From an uncultured Prevotella sp. (GTDB lineage Bacteria; Bacteroidota; Bacteroidia; Bacteroidales; Bacteroidaceae): a stretch of DNA of 29,226 nt. Positions 7,195 to 14,289 of the stretch are shown here, one piece after another. The first letter of the stretch is position 1, and every line of letters begins with the position of its first letter. The notes below the pieces were generated by a model. The model saw only the letters and a program-made list of their open reading frames with translations. It was not told the DNA's origin and did not search any database. Location of the stretch: positions 1-29,226 of the forward strand of contig CABUXJ010000029.1 of assembly GCA_902495455.1 (NCBI GenBank), written 5' to 3'. A program made the position numbers and the translations under genes.

Positions 7195-7944
7195 TCAAAG
7201 TCTGTTGAACCGCTCGATGAATCTTTTGCGGAAGAAGCGCCCGACCTTTACATAGTCTATCTCGTCAAACGGCGGATAGAATTTGCAGAAGTTGTCTTTG
7301 ACCTCCAGCAGATATCTGATATTGATGATATACTTCTGATTTACCTGTCCGAAGTTGCGGTCCAACTCTAAGATCTGATCGTTGGTTATGCTCCGCTTGA
7401 GCTTTATCGGGTCCTTGCGTCCGGCCACGATGACCTCCCATGAACGCAACTGGTGGTTATATTGAAAAATGCCGATGTCTTTGATGCGCACCAATCGGAA
7501 GTCGATGGCGTTGGTGTAGAACAGGAAGTTCTCTTCGTCCTGCTTTTTGACGTTGTCACCGGATGGCGTCGTGTTCCGCTTTTTCTCCTTGTTGACCAAG
7601 AGTCGCTGTATGACAATCTCCAGCTCCTTGTGCTCGACAGGCTTCAGAAGAAAGTCGAAAGCATTGCTGCGGAATGACGGCAACATGTAGTCGTCGTATG
7701 CCGTGCACATCACCACGTCGCAATCGTTGGACGTGGTGTCCATCTGCTCAAGGAAGTCGAGGCCCGACATCTCCGGCATCTCCACGTCAAGGAAGAGCAC
7801 GTCGGGCTTGAGTTCGTTGACCATCTTCAGTCCGGCCTGCGCTTTTTGGGTCGTACCGACAATCTCTATTTCCGTGAAAGCCTTGAGCTTGTCCGTCAAG
7901 GCGTTTATCGCCAGCTTTTCGTCATCTATTATTATCGCTTTCAT
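7195..7944 (-). CDS. LytTR-family response regulator
   Basis: A 249-residue two-component response regulator. The receiver domain (1-120) has the acidic pair D7-D8, the phospho-acceptor D53 in LFLDVEMPEMSG, T81 and K101 (LLKPVE). A short linker follows, then a LytTR DNA-binding domain (about 145-245) with FYTNAIDFRLVRIKDIGIFQYNHQLRSWEV and a C-terminal KVGRFFRKRFIERF. LytTR domains bind direct repeats in promoter DNA. The gene starts 21 nt after the histidine kinase gene on the same strand, so the two form a cognate pair. Target genes are unknown; the neighbouring propeller gene and small RNA are possible but unproven targets. Confidence 0.95.
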   Translation of the reverse strand: MKAIIIDDEKLAINALTDKLKAFTEIEIVGTTQKAQAGLKMVNELKPDVLFLDVEMPEMSGLDFLEQMDTTSNDCDVVMCTAYDDYMLPSFRSNAFDFLLKPVEHKELEIVIQRLLVNKEKKRNTTPSGDNVKKQDEENFLFYTNAIDFRLVRIKDIGIFQYNHQLRSWEVIVAGRKDPIKLKRSITNDQILELDRNFGQVNQKYIINIRYLLEVKDNFCKFYPPFDEIDYVKVGRFFRKRFIERFNRL

Positions 7945-7965
7945 TGCTGTATATATTACTGATTA

Positions 7966-9969
7966 TCAGTTTGTTTCTTTATAATTTTCGGGGGGTAAAA
8001 CGGGGATACGGAGTTCGGAGATACATCCTGTCACCCGTCCTTCGGCGTCTTTGCCGTTGCGTATGTCGAATGTCATGGCGTCACTCTTCATCCGCTGGTT
8101 GATTATGCGTATCGTGTGGCGTATGATGTCCAGCCCCGTGCGCGTCCCGTTAGTTGCCGCCGAGCGAATGTCGAAGCCTCTGCCGTTGTCCGCCACGGTT
8201 ATGTCGGTCCCGTCGTCATCATGGCTGATAGTGACGGTGAGCCGCTTCTCGCCGTCCAGCCCGCGCAGTCCGTGCTTGATGGCGTTCTCGACGAGAATCT
8301 GGACGAACATCGTCGGTATGCTGATCTGCTTCATCACGTCGTCCGCCGGAGCCTCCACCTCGAACGTGAAGTCGTCGCCAAGGACTGTCCTTTCGATGTC
8401 GACATAGTAGCGGACGAACTCCATTTCGTCGGCCAGACTGACGAACGTATTGCGTGATATGTCCAGATTGGCCCTTATCAGACGTGCCAGCATCATCAGT
8501 TCGTCCGTCTCTTTCCTGTCGGTTGTGCTGATGCGGTTGTTGAGGACGTTGAAGATGAAGTGGGGTGAGATTCTGTTTCGGGCGTTGTCTAATCTCAGCT
8601 GCATCATGTCCATTTCCATTTGCAGTTTCCGTTTGCGCGAGAGCGCCACCCACCAGAGCAGAATCAATGCGGCGAGTACCACCAGCATTGCCGTCGTCAT
8701 GTGGGTATTGCGCAGGATGGCGTCCTTGCGCTCGATTTCGATGGCATGATGTAGCGACAGCGTGTCTTCCTTCAGGCGCTGCATTATTTCCGAGGCACGC
8801 ATGTGCTGGCGGTCTTCGGCGATGGAGTCACGTGCATGGATGTCTTCCACCAAGTTGTCGTATGCCGCATGCCAATTGTCCGTCGCTTTATAATATTCCT
8901 GCATGTATTTGTTCCGTATGCCTACGAGACTGTATTCCATTGGTGCCGCCACCCGTTCGTTGCGCAGGATTTTCTTCACGTCGTCAGTCCGGCCTTCCTT
9001 CTGTGCTATGCCGATGCGTATTGTGTTGGCGTAGTAGATGCCCACGTCGACGCCATGTTGTTTGAAGAAACGTTCGGCGCTGTCGACATAATGGTGTGCC
9101 TTGTCGAATTTCCCGAGGTTCAGATATGTATCGGCCAGGTTTATCCGGCAGACAGCCATGTCGATGCCTTCGTCTCCGTAGCTTGTGAGCATCTTTTCGA
9201 GTCGCAGGAACAGCTTCAGCGCTTTATCGTATTCGCCGAGATAATAGTAGTAGCTGCCGAAATTGTTGAGATAGTATCCCTGCATGTTGGGGCTCATCTT
9301 GTCGTACGATTGTGTGACCAGCTTGTAGTATTGGAGCGAACGCGAGTAGTCCTCGAGGTTCCGGTAGATTTGCGCCAGCCCGAGATAGATGGTCACGTTC
9401 TTTGTCTTCGGGAGTCCGAGAGAGTCCGCCAGATAGAGCGCGCGGCGGTACCATGATGACGCCATGACCATGTTGTTGTTCATTCCGTAGGTATCGCCCA
9501 TGTTGGCGCACAGGTCCGGCAGTTGTCCGGTGTTGTCGCTCGCCATCATTGCCTCGTAAGCCTTTGTTCTCAGCCGTATGGCTTCGTCGATTTCGGAGCG
9601 GAACTTCTGATGAAGGGTGGCCTTGTATTCGTATGCCGCGGCTTTCAGGGTGTTGACCCGTGGTGTCGGTTTTTGTCTTTCGGTGAAATCGATGACCTTG
9701 TCAGCATACGGCAGGAGCGAGTCGGGGGTCTTCGACAGCAACCAATATTTGGCCATTTTGCTGTACAGTTCGTACCATGTCATGCTGTCCTTTGCCTCCG
9801 CCATGTAGCACCGGATCATGTCGAGGGTGTGTGGCGAGTGATTTGTCATCGAGTCGTCGATGGCTATCAGGTGTTGTGTATGTTCTTCGCTGCGTTGTGC
9901 CGGGCTGTTCTTGGAAAGACAACCGGTCAGGGTTAACAAAGCGACAGATACATATATGAGTTTTCTCAT
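7966..9969 (-). CDS. TPR-containing sensor histidine kinase (PF06580 type)
   Basis: A 667-residue sensor kinase. It has a lipoprotein-like signal (MRKLIYVSVALLTLTGC, Cys17) and a helical periplasmic region with TPR-like units from about 60 to 380 (for example GYYLNNFGSYYYYLGEYDKALKLFLRLEK and INLADTYLNLGKFDKAHHYVDSAE). One membrane segment follows (about 422-442, TAMLVVLAALILLWWVAL), then a His_kinase domain with the phospho-acceptor H470 in ISPHFIFNVLNNRI. A HATPase_c domain comes last, with N-box VENAIKHGLRG and G-box DNGRGFD plus TGLDIIRHTI. PF06580 kinases pair with LytTR regulators, and such a gene follows 21 nt downstream. The promoter is a textbook consensus. The periplasmic signal sensed by the TPR region is unknown. 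Confidence 0.94.
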   Translation of the reverse strand: MRKLIYVSVALLTLTGCLSKNSPAQRSEEHTQHLIAIDDSMTNHSPHTLDMIRCYMAEAKDSMTWYELYSKMAKYWLLSKTPDSLLPYADKVIDFTERQKPTPRVNTLKAAAYEYKATLHQKFRSEIDEAIRLRTKAYEAMMASDNTGQLPDLCANMGDTYGMNNNMVMASSWYRRALYLADSLGLPKTKNVTIYLGLAQIYRNLEDYSRSLQYYKLVTQSYDKMSPNMQGYYLNNFGSYYYYLGEYDKALKLFLRLEKMLTSYGDEGIDMAVCRINLADTYLNLGKFDKAHHYVDSAERFFKQHGVDVGIYYANTIRIGIAQKEGRTDDVKKILRNERVAAPMEYSLVGIRNKYMQEYYKATDNWHAAYDNLVEDIHARDSIAEDRQHMRASEIMQRLKEDTLSLHHAIEIERKDAILRNTHMTTAMLVVLAALILLWWVALSRKRKLQMEMDMMQLRLDNARNRISPHFIFNVLNNRISTTDRKETDELMMLARLIRANLDISRNTFVSLADEMEFVRYYVDIERTVLGDDFTFEVEAPADDVMKQISIPTMFVQILVENAIKHGLRGLDGEKRLTVTISHDDDGTDITVADNGRGFDIRSAATNGTRTGLDIIRHTIRIINQRMKSDAMTFDIRNGKDAEGRVTGCISELRIPVLPPENYKETN

Positions 9970-9991
9970 TGCACAAGTTAATTAGCTTATG

Positions 9992-10022
9992 CAAAGATAC
10001 GTAAAATCGACAGAACTCCAAA
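9992..10022 (-). promoter_or_regulatory. Consensus promoter of the two-component operon
   Basis: On the minus strand: TTTG (10019-10022), exactly 19 nt, TATCTTTG (9992-9999). It ends 22 nt before the kinase ATG. This is one of the two best promoters in the window. Confidence 0.85.
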
Positions 10023-10177
10023 AGGTTTTGAATACTTGGTCGTAAATAGTGCTTAAACGGCTTGTTTGCAGTGAAATGAGCTCTTCGGATGGCATCATTC
10101 GGCAGAGGCTGATGGAGCTTGGAAGGCTCTGCGGCATTGGAAAAAGACAAATGTGGAGATGCTTTTGGCAAAATAAA

Positions 10178-10225
10178 GATGAGGCATGACGTAGCGAGAA
10201 ACAAGTCCCTACGGCATGCCTCATC
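10178..10225 (-). terminator. Terminator of the sulfatase gene
   Basis: An 11-bp perfect stem (GATGAGGCATG at 10178-10188 with CATGCCTCATC at 10215-10225), extended by CGTAG/CTACG after a one-base bulge. On the minus strand a T-rich tail follows (TTTATTTTG). It starts 32 nt after the sulfatase stop. Confidence 0.75.
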
Positions 10226-10257
10226 CATGTTTTGTCACACCTTCCTGTTCTGTCTCG

Positions 10258-11688
10258 TCAGAAAGTTTCGCCCTTGAGCGGCCAGTTGGGTGTCGGATGG
10301 TGCATCTTCTTCATGTCTTCGTCAAACTGCCGGACCATCTCGGGATAGCGGTCGGCCAGATTGTTGCGTTCGCCCGGGTCCTCGCGGAGGTTGTACAGCT
10401 CCAGCGGGCGGTTGGGTTTGACCGTCACACACTTCCAGTCGCCGCGTCGTGCGGCCCGTTGCTTGCCCGTGAACTCCCAGTAGAGCAGCCGGTTGTCCGT
10501 GTCGACCTTGCCTCCGAAGAACAGTGGTAGGATGTTGATACCGTTGATGTTTTGCGGCAGATGCGCCTCTGCTCCGGCCAGTGCGGCGAAGGTCGGCATG
10601 ATGTCGGGGAAGTAGACGATGTTTTCCAAGCGCCGGGCAGGTACGCGGCCGGGTTGGTTGACAATCATCGGCACACGTATTCCGCCCTCGTAAAGCTGCC
10701 CCTTGCGGCCGTTGAATCCCGCATTGCAGTTGAGCTCGGCCAGCGGAGCCTGTACCGCCGCCCCGTTGTCAGAGGCAAAGATGACCAGCGTGTTGTCGCG
10801 GAGCCCCGTCTCTTCGAGATGTTTCAGCAGCCGGCCGATGGCGGCGTCCATGTGTGTGATGAGCGAGGCGTAGCGCCGTGTGTTCATCGACCAGTCCTCG
10901 CGGTCGTCATACCATGTCGTGTTGTCGATGATGTAGGGTTCGTGCGGCGCGTCGTATGCCAGATAGAGGAAGAACGGATTGTCGTGGTTGCGGTCGATGA
11001 ACTTGATGGCGTCCTCGGTCGAGAGGTCCGTGTTGTGCTTGACGTGTGCGTCGTGTGCGTTCTCCTCGATTGTTGTCAGCGTGTCGCCCCTGAAGCGATA
11101 GTAGGGGTAATAGTATGGCGAGTTGGAGTGGACGGTGCTGATGGTCCATCCGTAGAACTCGTGGAAGCCACGGTGGTTGGGTGCCGCTTTGGGGTCGTAG
11201 CCGTCCAGATGCCATTTGTTGACCAGACAGGTTCTGTAGCCTGCCGCCGAGAGCACCGTGGCAATGGTCGTGTCCGTCGGCAGGAGGTTGGCCCGCCGGA
11301 TGTATGTCGTGTCGCCCTGCGGCGATATTTTCATGCCGCGTATGCCTCCCGCGGTGCATGTGTTGTCGCGGATGGTCGTGTTGCCCGTGTTCTTTCCCGT
11401 CATCAGCGCGCAGCGCGACGGCGACGATATGCCGCTGCCGGCGTAACACTGTGTGAATGTCGTGCCCGTCTCGGAGAGCCGGTCGATGTTGGGCGTCTTC
11501 ACGTGCTTGCTGCCGAAGCACGACAGGTCGCCGTAGCCCATGTCGTCGGCGAGGATGAAGATGATGTTGGGGCGTTCGGGTGTCGCCTTCTGCCGGTCTG
11601 CCGTTGAGGCTGTCGTCTGTGCCGTAGCTGTCGAGGCGAGTCCGAGCGCGGCCGCCAGCGGGGCGTAGTGAGGTAGTCGGTTGTTCAT
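10258..11688 (-). CDS. Secreted S1-family sulfatase (Ser-type, anSME-dependent)
   Basis: A 476-residue type I sulfatase, which hydrolyses sulfate esters, most often on sulfated glycans in Bacteroidales. An N-terminal signal ends near ATAQ (residue 24). Metal-binding D48-D49 occur in FILADDMGYGDLSC. The active-site motif is SSPSR (S88-R92) followed by CALMTGKN. The catalytic residue S88 is serine, so formylglycine formation would need an anaerobic sulfatase-maturating enzyme, not encoded here. KWHLDGY and FASDNGA (the second metal/substrate cluster) follow. The C terminus has the usual LYNLREDPGERNNLADRYPE strand. Length is normal for the family. It is a single gene with no SusC/SusD or glycosidase neighbours, so the substrate is unknown. 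Confidence 0.93.
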   Translation of the reverse strand: MNNRLPHYAPLAAALGLASTATAQTTASTADRQKATPERPNIIFILADDMGYGDLSCFGSKHVKTPNIDRLSETGTTFTQCYAGSGISSPSRCALMTGKNTGNTTIRDNTCTAGGIRGMKISPQGDTTYIRRANLLPTDTTIATVLSAAGYRTCLVNKWHLDGYDPKAAPNHRGFHEFYGWTISTVHSNSPYYYPYYRFRGDTLTTIEENAHDAHVKHNTDLSTEDAIKFIDRNHDNPFFLYLAYDAPHEPYIIDNTTWYDDREDWSMNTRRYASLITHMDAAIGRLLKHLEETGLRDNTLVIFASDNGAAVQAPLAELNCNAGFNGRKGQLYEGGIRVPMIVNQPGRVPARRLENIVYFPDIMPTFAALAGAEAHLPQNINGINILPLFFGGKVDTDNRLLYWEFTGKQRAARRGDWKCVTVKPNRPLELYNLREDPGERNNLADRYPEMVRQFDEDMKKMHHPTPNWPLKGETF

Positions 11689-11771
11689 GAGAGGTCAGTA
11701 TGTTATGTATGTTTTTGCCAAAGCAAAATGAAAATGCGATGTTTATTAATATGAAGGGATTGCCCCGGAGG

Positions 11772-12074
11772 CTATAGGTCTATTCTCCTTAGCGACTGTT
11801 CCATCTTTTTGCCGTAGGCTTCTCCACGACAGACAAGATATTCAAAGAAAACGACGTCGTCAATGATTTCGATGTGAAACGTGAAGAATGCACGATAGTC
11901 GCCAATGCGGATGCGATAGACATTTTTGTAGCCGACAAGGTGTTTGCAGTCGGTGATGTCTTTTATGTCGTTGGCCTCCTTGACTTCCTTGATTACGCGG
12001 CGTACGGACTCGAGCATTTTACCGGAAAGTTTGCGCACGGATTTTTCAAAACTTTTTGAATAATCAACTTTCAT
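11772..12074 (-). CDS. RelE/ParE-superfamily toxin
   Basis: A 100-residue protein with the RelE/ParE fold signature: N-terminal helices (YSKSFEKSVRKL, MLESVRRVIKEVKEA), then KHLVGYKNVYRIRIGDYRAFFTFHIEIIDDVVFFEYLVCRGEAY, matching the core strands (L-G-Y-x-x-x-Y-R-I-R-x-G-D-Y-R) of plasmid-stabilisation toxins. RelE members cleave mRNA on the ribosome and ParE members poison gyrase. The sequence does not decide between them, though the YRIRIGDYRAFF core is more RelE-like. It lies downstream of a small antitoxin gene on the same strand. The 64-nt gap between the two is larger than the usual overlap. An in-frame upstream start is excluded because the next ATG upstream opens ATG-CAC-TAA. Confidence 0.85.
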   Translation of the reverse strand: MKVDYSKSFEKSVRKLSGKMLESVRRVIKEVKEANDIKDITDCKHLVGYKNVYRIRIGDYRAFFTFHIEIIDDVVFFEYLVCRGEAYGKKMEQSLRRIDL

Positions 12075-12138
12075 CTTAGTGCATCTTTTTTATGTTCAGT
12101 AATGCCGGTTTTTGCTTGGTCCTGTTTGTCGAAACCGT

Positions 12139-12390
12139 TCATACGCCAAGCCAGTTTTCGAAATCTTTTTTTTCTTTGGAGGAAAGCGGTTGCTTGCCTT
12201 CGAGGTCGGTCTTTGACAGATATTCGTACAATTGTGTATCGTCGTAGTCAACTGCAACCTTGTCAAGGATGGACTCGATGAAATTCTTCAGGTTCGTACC
12301 CTGTTGTACCGCCATGATGGAAAGAGCCTTGAAGGTGTCTTCCTTTATGTCTATCAGTTTCTTTTTGGATTGTAATGTCGCTGTAATCAT
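12139..12390 (-). CDS. Antitoxin of the RelE/ParE module
   Basis: An 83-residue protein. The N-terminal half (MITATLQSKKKLIDIKEDTFKALSIMAVQQGTNLKNFIESILDKVA) fits a ribbon-helix-helix-like DNA-binding unit: a short beta strand, helix, turn, helix. The acidic C-terminal half (DYDDTQLYEYLSKTDLEGKQPLSSKEKKDFENWLGV) would wrap the toxin. Gene order antitoxin-then-toxin and small size support the call. The promoter box TATATTTG is about 27 nt upstream. Antitoxins of this type usually repress their own promoter; this is assumed, not seen. Confidence 0.75.
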   Translation of the reverse strand: MITATLQSKKKLIDIKEDTFKALSIMAVQQGTNLKNFIESILDKVAVDYDDTQLYEYLSKTDLEGKQPLSSKEKKDFENWLGV

Positions 12391-12416
12391 GATGTGCTCG
12401 TTATTGTTTCTGATTG

Positions 12417-12424
12417 CAAATATA
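12417..12424 (-). promoter_or_regulatory. -7 box for the toxin-antitoxin operon
   Basis: TATATTTG on the minus strand, 26 nt upstream of the antitoxin ATG. A second minus-strand TAAATTTG lies at 12569-12576, so two promoters are possible. The strongly AT-rich stretch in between (12417-12480) may hold the operator. Confidence 0.5.
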
Positions 12425-12658
12425 TAAAATATATCTCATATATACGCTATATATTAAAATTGTTTTAATAGAATTTTGATTGGGATATGGATGTGGTGGC
12501 GTTTATGAATGGCGGACATTGTTCTCTCAATCTACTGTTACGAAATCTTAAAATGTCCGCATAATTCACAAATTTACGTACTTTTACGTTCGTGACTAAA
12601 TGGTTAACGCTTGTTAAATTCAGCCGTTTTGTGTCGCCGTCGCCATGTCGTCGCGTGT

Positions 12659-12766
12659 CGTAAGGCCCTCCCGGGGTCACAACGAGCACGCCGTCATCAT
12701 GCAACGGCATGCTTGTTGCGATGCAACGAGCGCCCCGTTGCAGAGCCGGGAGGGCCTTACGGCTCG
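12659..12766 (-). repeat. GC-rich palindromic intergenic repeat, copy B
   Basis: The outer arms CGTAAGGCCCTCCCGG (12659-12674) and CCGGGAGGGCCTTACG (12746-12761) are a perfect 16-bp inverted repeat. Inside, CAACGAGC...GCCG can pair with CGGC...GCTTGTTG, and GCAACG with CGTTGC. In reverse complement it aligns with copy A at 3061-3179 and shares the flank CGAGCCGTAAGG. Confidence 0.8.
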
Positions 12767-13017
12767 ACGAAAAAATGTCGGGATTTTGCCGTGTTGTGTA
12801 ATCGGCTGATGGTCAGACGCTTCTGCTTTTTCGCGAAAAATGCGTGATTTTTGGGCATAATGCGTGTTTTTGACTTCTGACGTGCATTAACATTGGTTAA
12901 AGTCAGATTAATTCCGAATGATTTTGGAGGCCCCACCCCGGCCCTCCCCAAGTGGAGGGTGCCTGCGAGATGAAGGGCGAAAGCTCCAACATCTGCCATC
13001 TAACATGTTATACTAAA

Positions 13018-13093
13018 AAAACGCAAAGGCCGCAAAGCCGCGAAGTCCAGTGATGAACTTTGCGTCTTTGCGTCTTTGCGGCCTTTGCGTTTT
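13018..13093 (-). terminator. Terminator of asd, built from a CGCAAAG-type repeat
   Basis: A 20-bp perfect inverted repeat (13018-13037 with 13074-13093; core ACGCAAAGGCCGCAAAG). The loop carries two further TTTGCGT units. On the minus strand a run of seven T residues follows. It begins 33 nt after the asd stop. Confidence 0.8.
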
Positions 13094-13125
13094 ATATCGG
13101 TTTATTATGCGTTATAGAAAATATT

Positions 13126-14136
13126 CTACTTCACGTTGCCGACCTTGATCAGATATTCCGCAATCTGGACGGCATTGAGTGCCGCGCCCTTGCGTATCTG
13201 GTCGCCGCTGAGCCAGAAGGTCAGGCCGCAGTCGTCGGTGAGATCCTTGCGCACGCGGCCCACATAGATGTCGTCCTTGCCCGCAGTCTCCAACGGCATG
13301 GGATAGACGAGATTGTCCGGATCGTCCTGAAGCGTTACGCCCGGAGCGGCGGCGATGGCCTGACGGGCCTCTTCGACGCTGATGGGGCGCTCGGTCTCAA
13401 TCCATACGGACTCCGAGTGGGCGCGCAGCGAAGACACGCGGACGCACATTGCCGAGCACTTGACGTCGCTGTGCATGATCTTGCGCGTCTCGTTGAACAT
13501 CTTCATCTCCTCCTTCGTATATCCGTTGGGCTGGAAGACGTCAATCTGCGGGATGACGTTGTAGGCCAGCTGATGGGGAAACTTATTGACCGTCACGGGC
13601 TGGCCGGCGATGATCTCGCCGTACTGCTGCTGCAGTTCGGCCATAGCGGCCGCGCCGGCACCGCTCGCGCTCTGATAGCTCGCCACGTGGATGCGGCGGA
13701 TGTGGCTCAGCTTCTCCAAAGGCTGGAGCACGACGACCATCATGATGGTTGTGCAGTTGGGGTTGGCGATGATGCCGCGCGGACGGTTGAGGGCGTCCTC
13801 GGCGTTGCACTCCGGCACGACCAATGGCACGTCGTCGTCCATGCGGAAGGCGCTGGAGTTGTCGATCATGACGGCGCCGTAGCGCGTGATGTCCTCGGCA
13901 AATTCCTTGGATGTCCCTGCTCCGGCAGAGGTGAAGGCGATGTCGACATCGCGGAACTGGTCTCCGTGGCGGAGCAGCTGGACCTCATACTCGCGTCCGC
14001 GGAACTCATAGCGTGTCCCGGCGCTGCGCTCCGAACCGAACAGGACGAGATCGTCCATAGGGAAGTTTCTCTCTGCGAGCACGCGGAGGAACTCCTGTCC
14101 CACGGCTCCGCTCGCTCCTACAATAGCTACTTTCAT
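13126..14136 (-). CDS. asd: Aspartate-semialdehyde dehydrogenase
   Basis: A 336-residue enzyme that reduces aspartyl-4-phosphate to aspartate-4-semialdehyde with NADPH, the branch point to lysine/diaminopimelate, threonine and methionine. The N terminus MKVAIVGASGAVGQEFLRVL is the dinucleotide-binding glycine motif. The catalytic cysteine is C128 in ANPNCTTIMMV. The substrate-binding region SYQSASGAGAAAMAEL and the later VRVSSLRAHSESVW (catalytic His) are present. Length and motifs are normal. The ATG at 14136 is preferred over one at 14190 because homology starts exactly here; the upstream extension (ASNNQTRIIKQQKDIRD) is not family-like. It appears monocistronic, with a promoter box about 70 nt upstream. 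Confidence 0.96.
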   Translation of the reverse strand: MKVAIVGASGAVGQEFLRVLAERNFPMDDLVLFGSERSAGTRYEFRGREYEVQLLRHGDQFRDVDIAFTSAGAGTSKEFAEDITRYGAVMIDNSSAFRMDDDVPLVVPECNAEDALNRPRGIIANPNCTTIMMVVVLQPLEKLSHIRRIHVASYQSASGAGAAAMAELQQQYGEIIAGQPVTVNKFPHQLAYNVIPQIDVFQPNGYTKEEMKMFNETRKIMHSDVKCSAMCVRVSSLRAHSESVWIETERPISVEEARQAIAAAPGVTLQDDPDNLVYPMPLETAGKDDIYVGRVRKDLTDDCGLTFWLSGDQIRKGAALNAVQIAEYLIKVGNVK

Positions 14137-14203
14137 GTCTCTTATGTCTTTTTGTTGTTTGATTATTCTTGTCTGATTGTTACTTGCCAAGCCTATTTTG
14201 CTG

Positions 14204-14211
14204 CAAAATTA
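14204..14211 (-). promoter_or_regulatory. -7 box for asd
   Basis: TAATTTTG on the minus strand fits TAnnTTTG and lies 67 nt upstream of the asd ATG. The -33 partner is weak. Confidence 0.5.
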
Positions 14212-14289
14212 CAACTTTTAGGGTAATAACCGCTCTCGTCTGATATTTTTTTTGCACCTTTGCACTGTGAAATGCAATGATTCCGATTG

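Larger units (their letters stand above)
12391..13125. other. Long spacer without a gene, repeat-rich
   Basis: About 735 nt. It holds two candidate promoters of the toxin-antitoxin operon, a 9-bp inverted repeat (12512-12520 / 12552-12560), palindromic repeat copy B (12659-12766), a small GC-rich hairpin near 12940-12963 (GGCCCTCC with GGAGGGTGCC), and the asd terminator. Frames of 78-81 codons here pass straight through the palindrome and are rejected. Confidence 0.65.

Noticed and set aside
10552..11607. 351-codon plus-strand ORF opposite the sulfatase
   Set aside because: Antisense shadow with Val/Arg/Gly bias; the sulfatase frame carries the full set of family motifs.
13060..14226. 388-codon plus-strand ORF opposite asd
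   Set aside because: It is the antisense of a well-supported enzyme gene, rich in His/Asp/Val/Leu as expected from GC-biased antisense frames, and starts inside the asd terminator.
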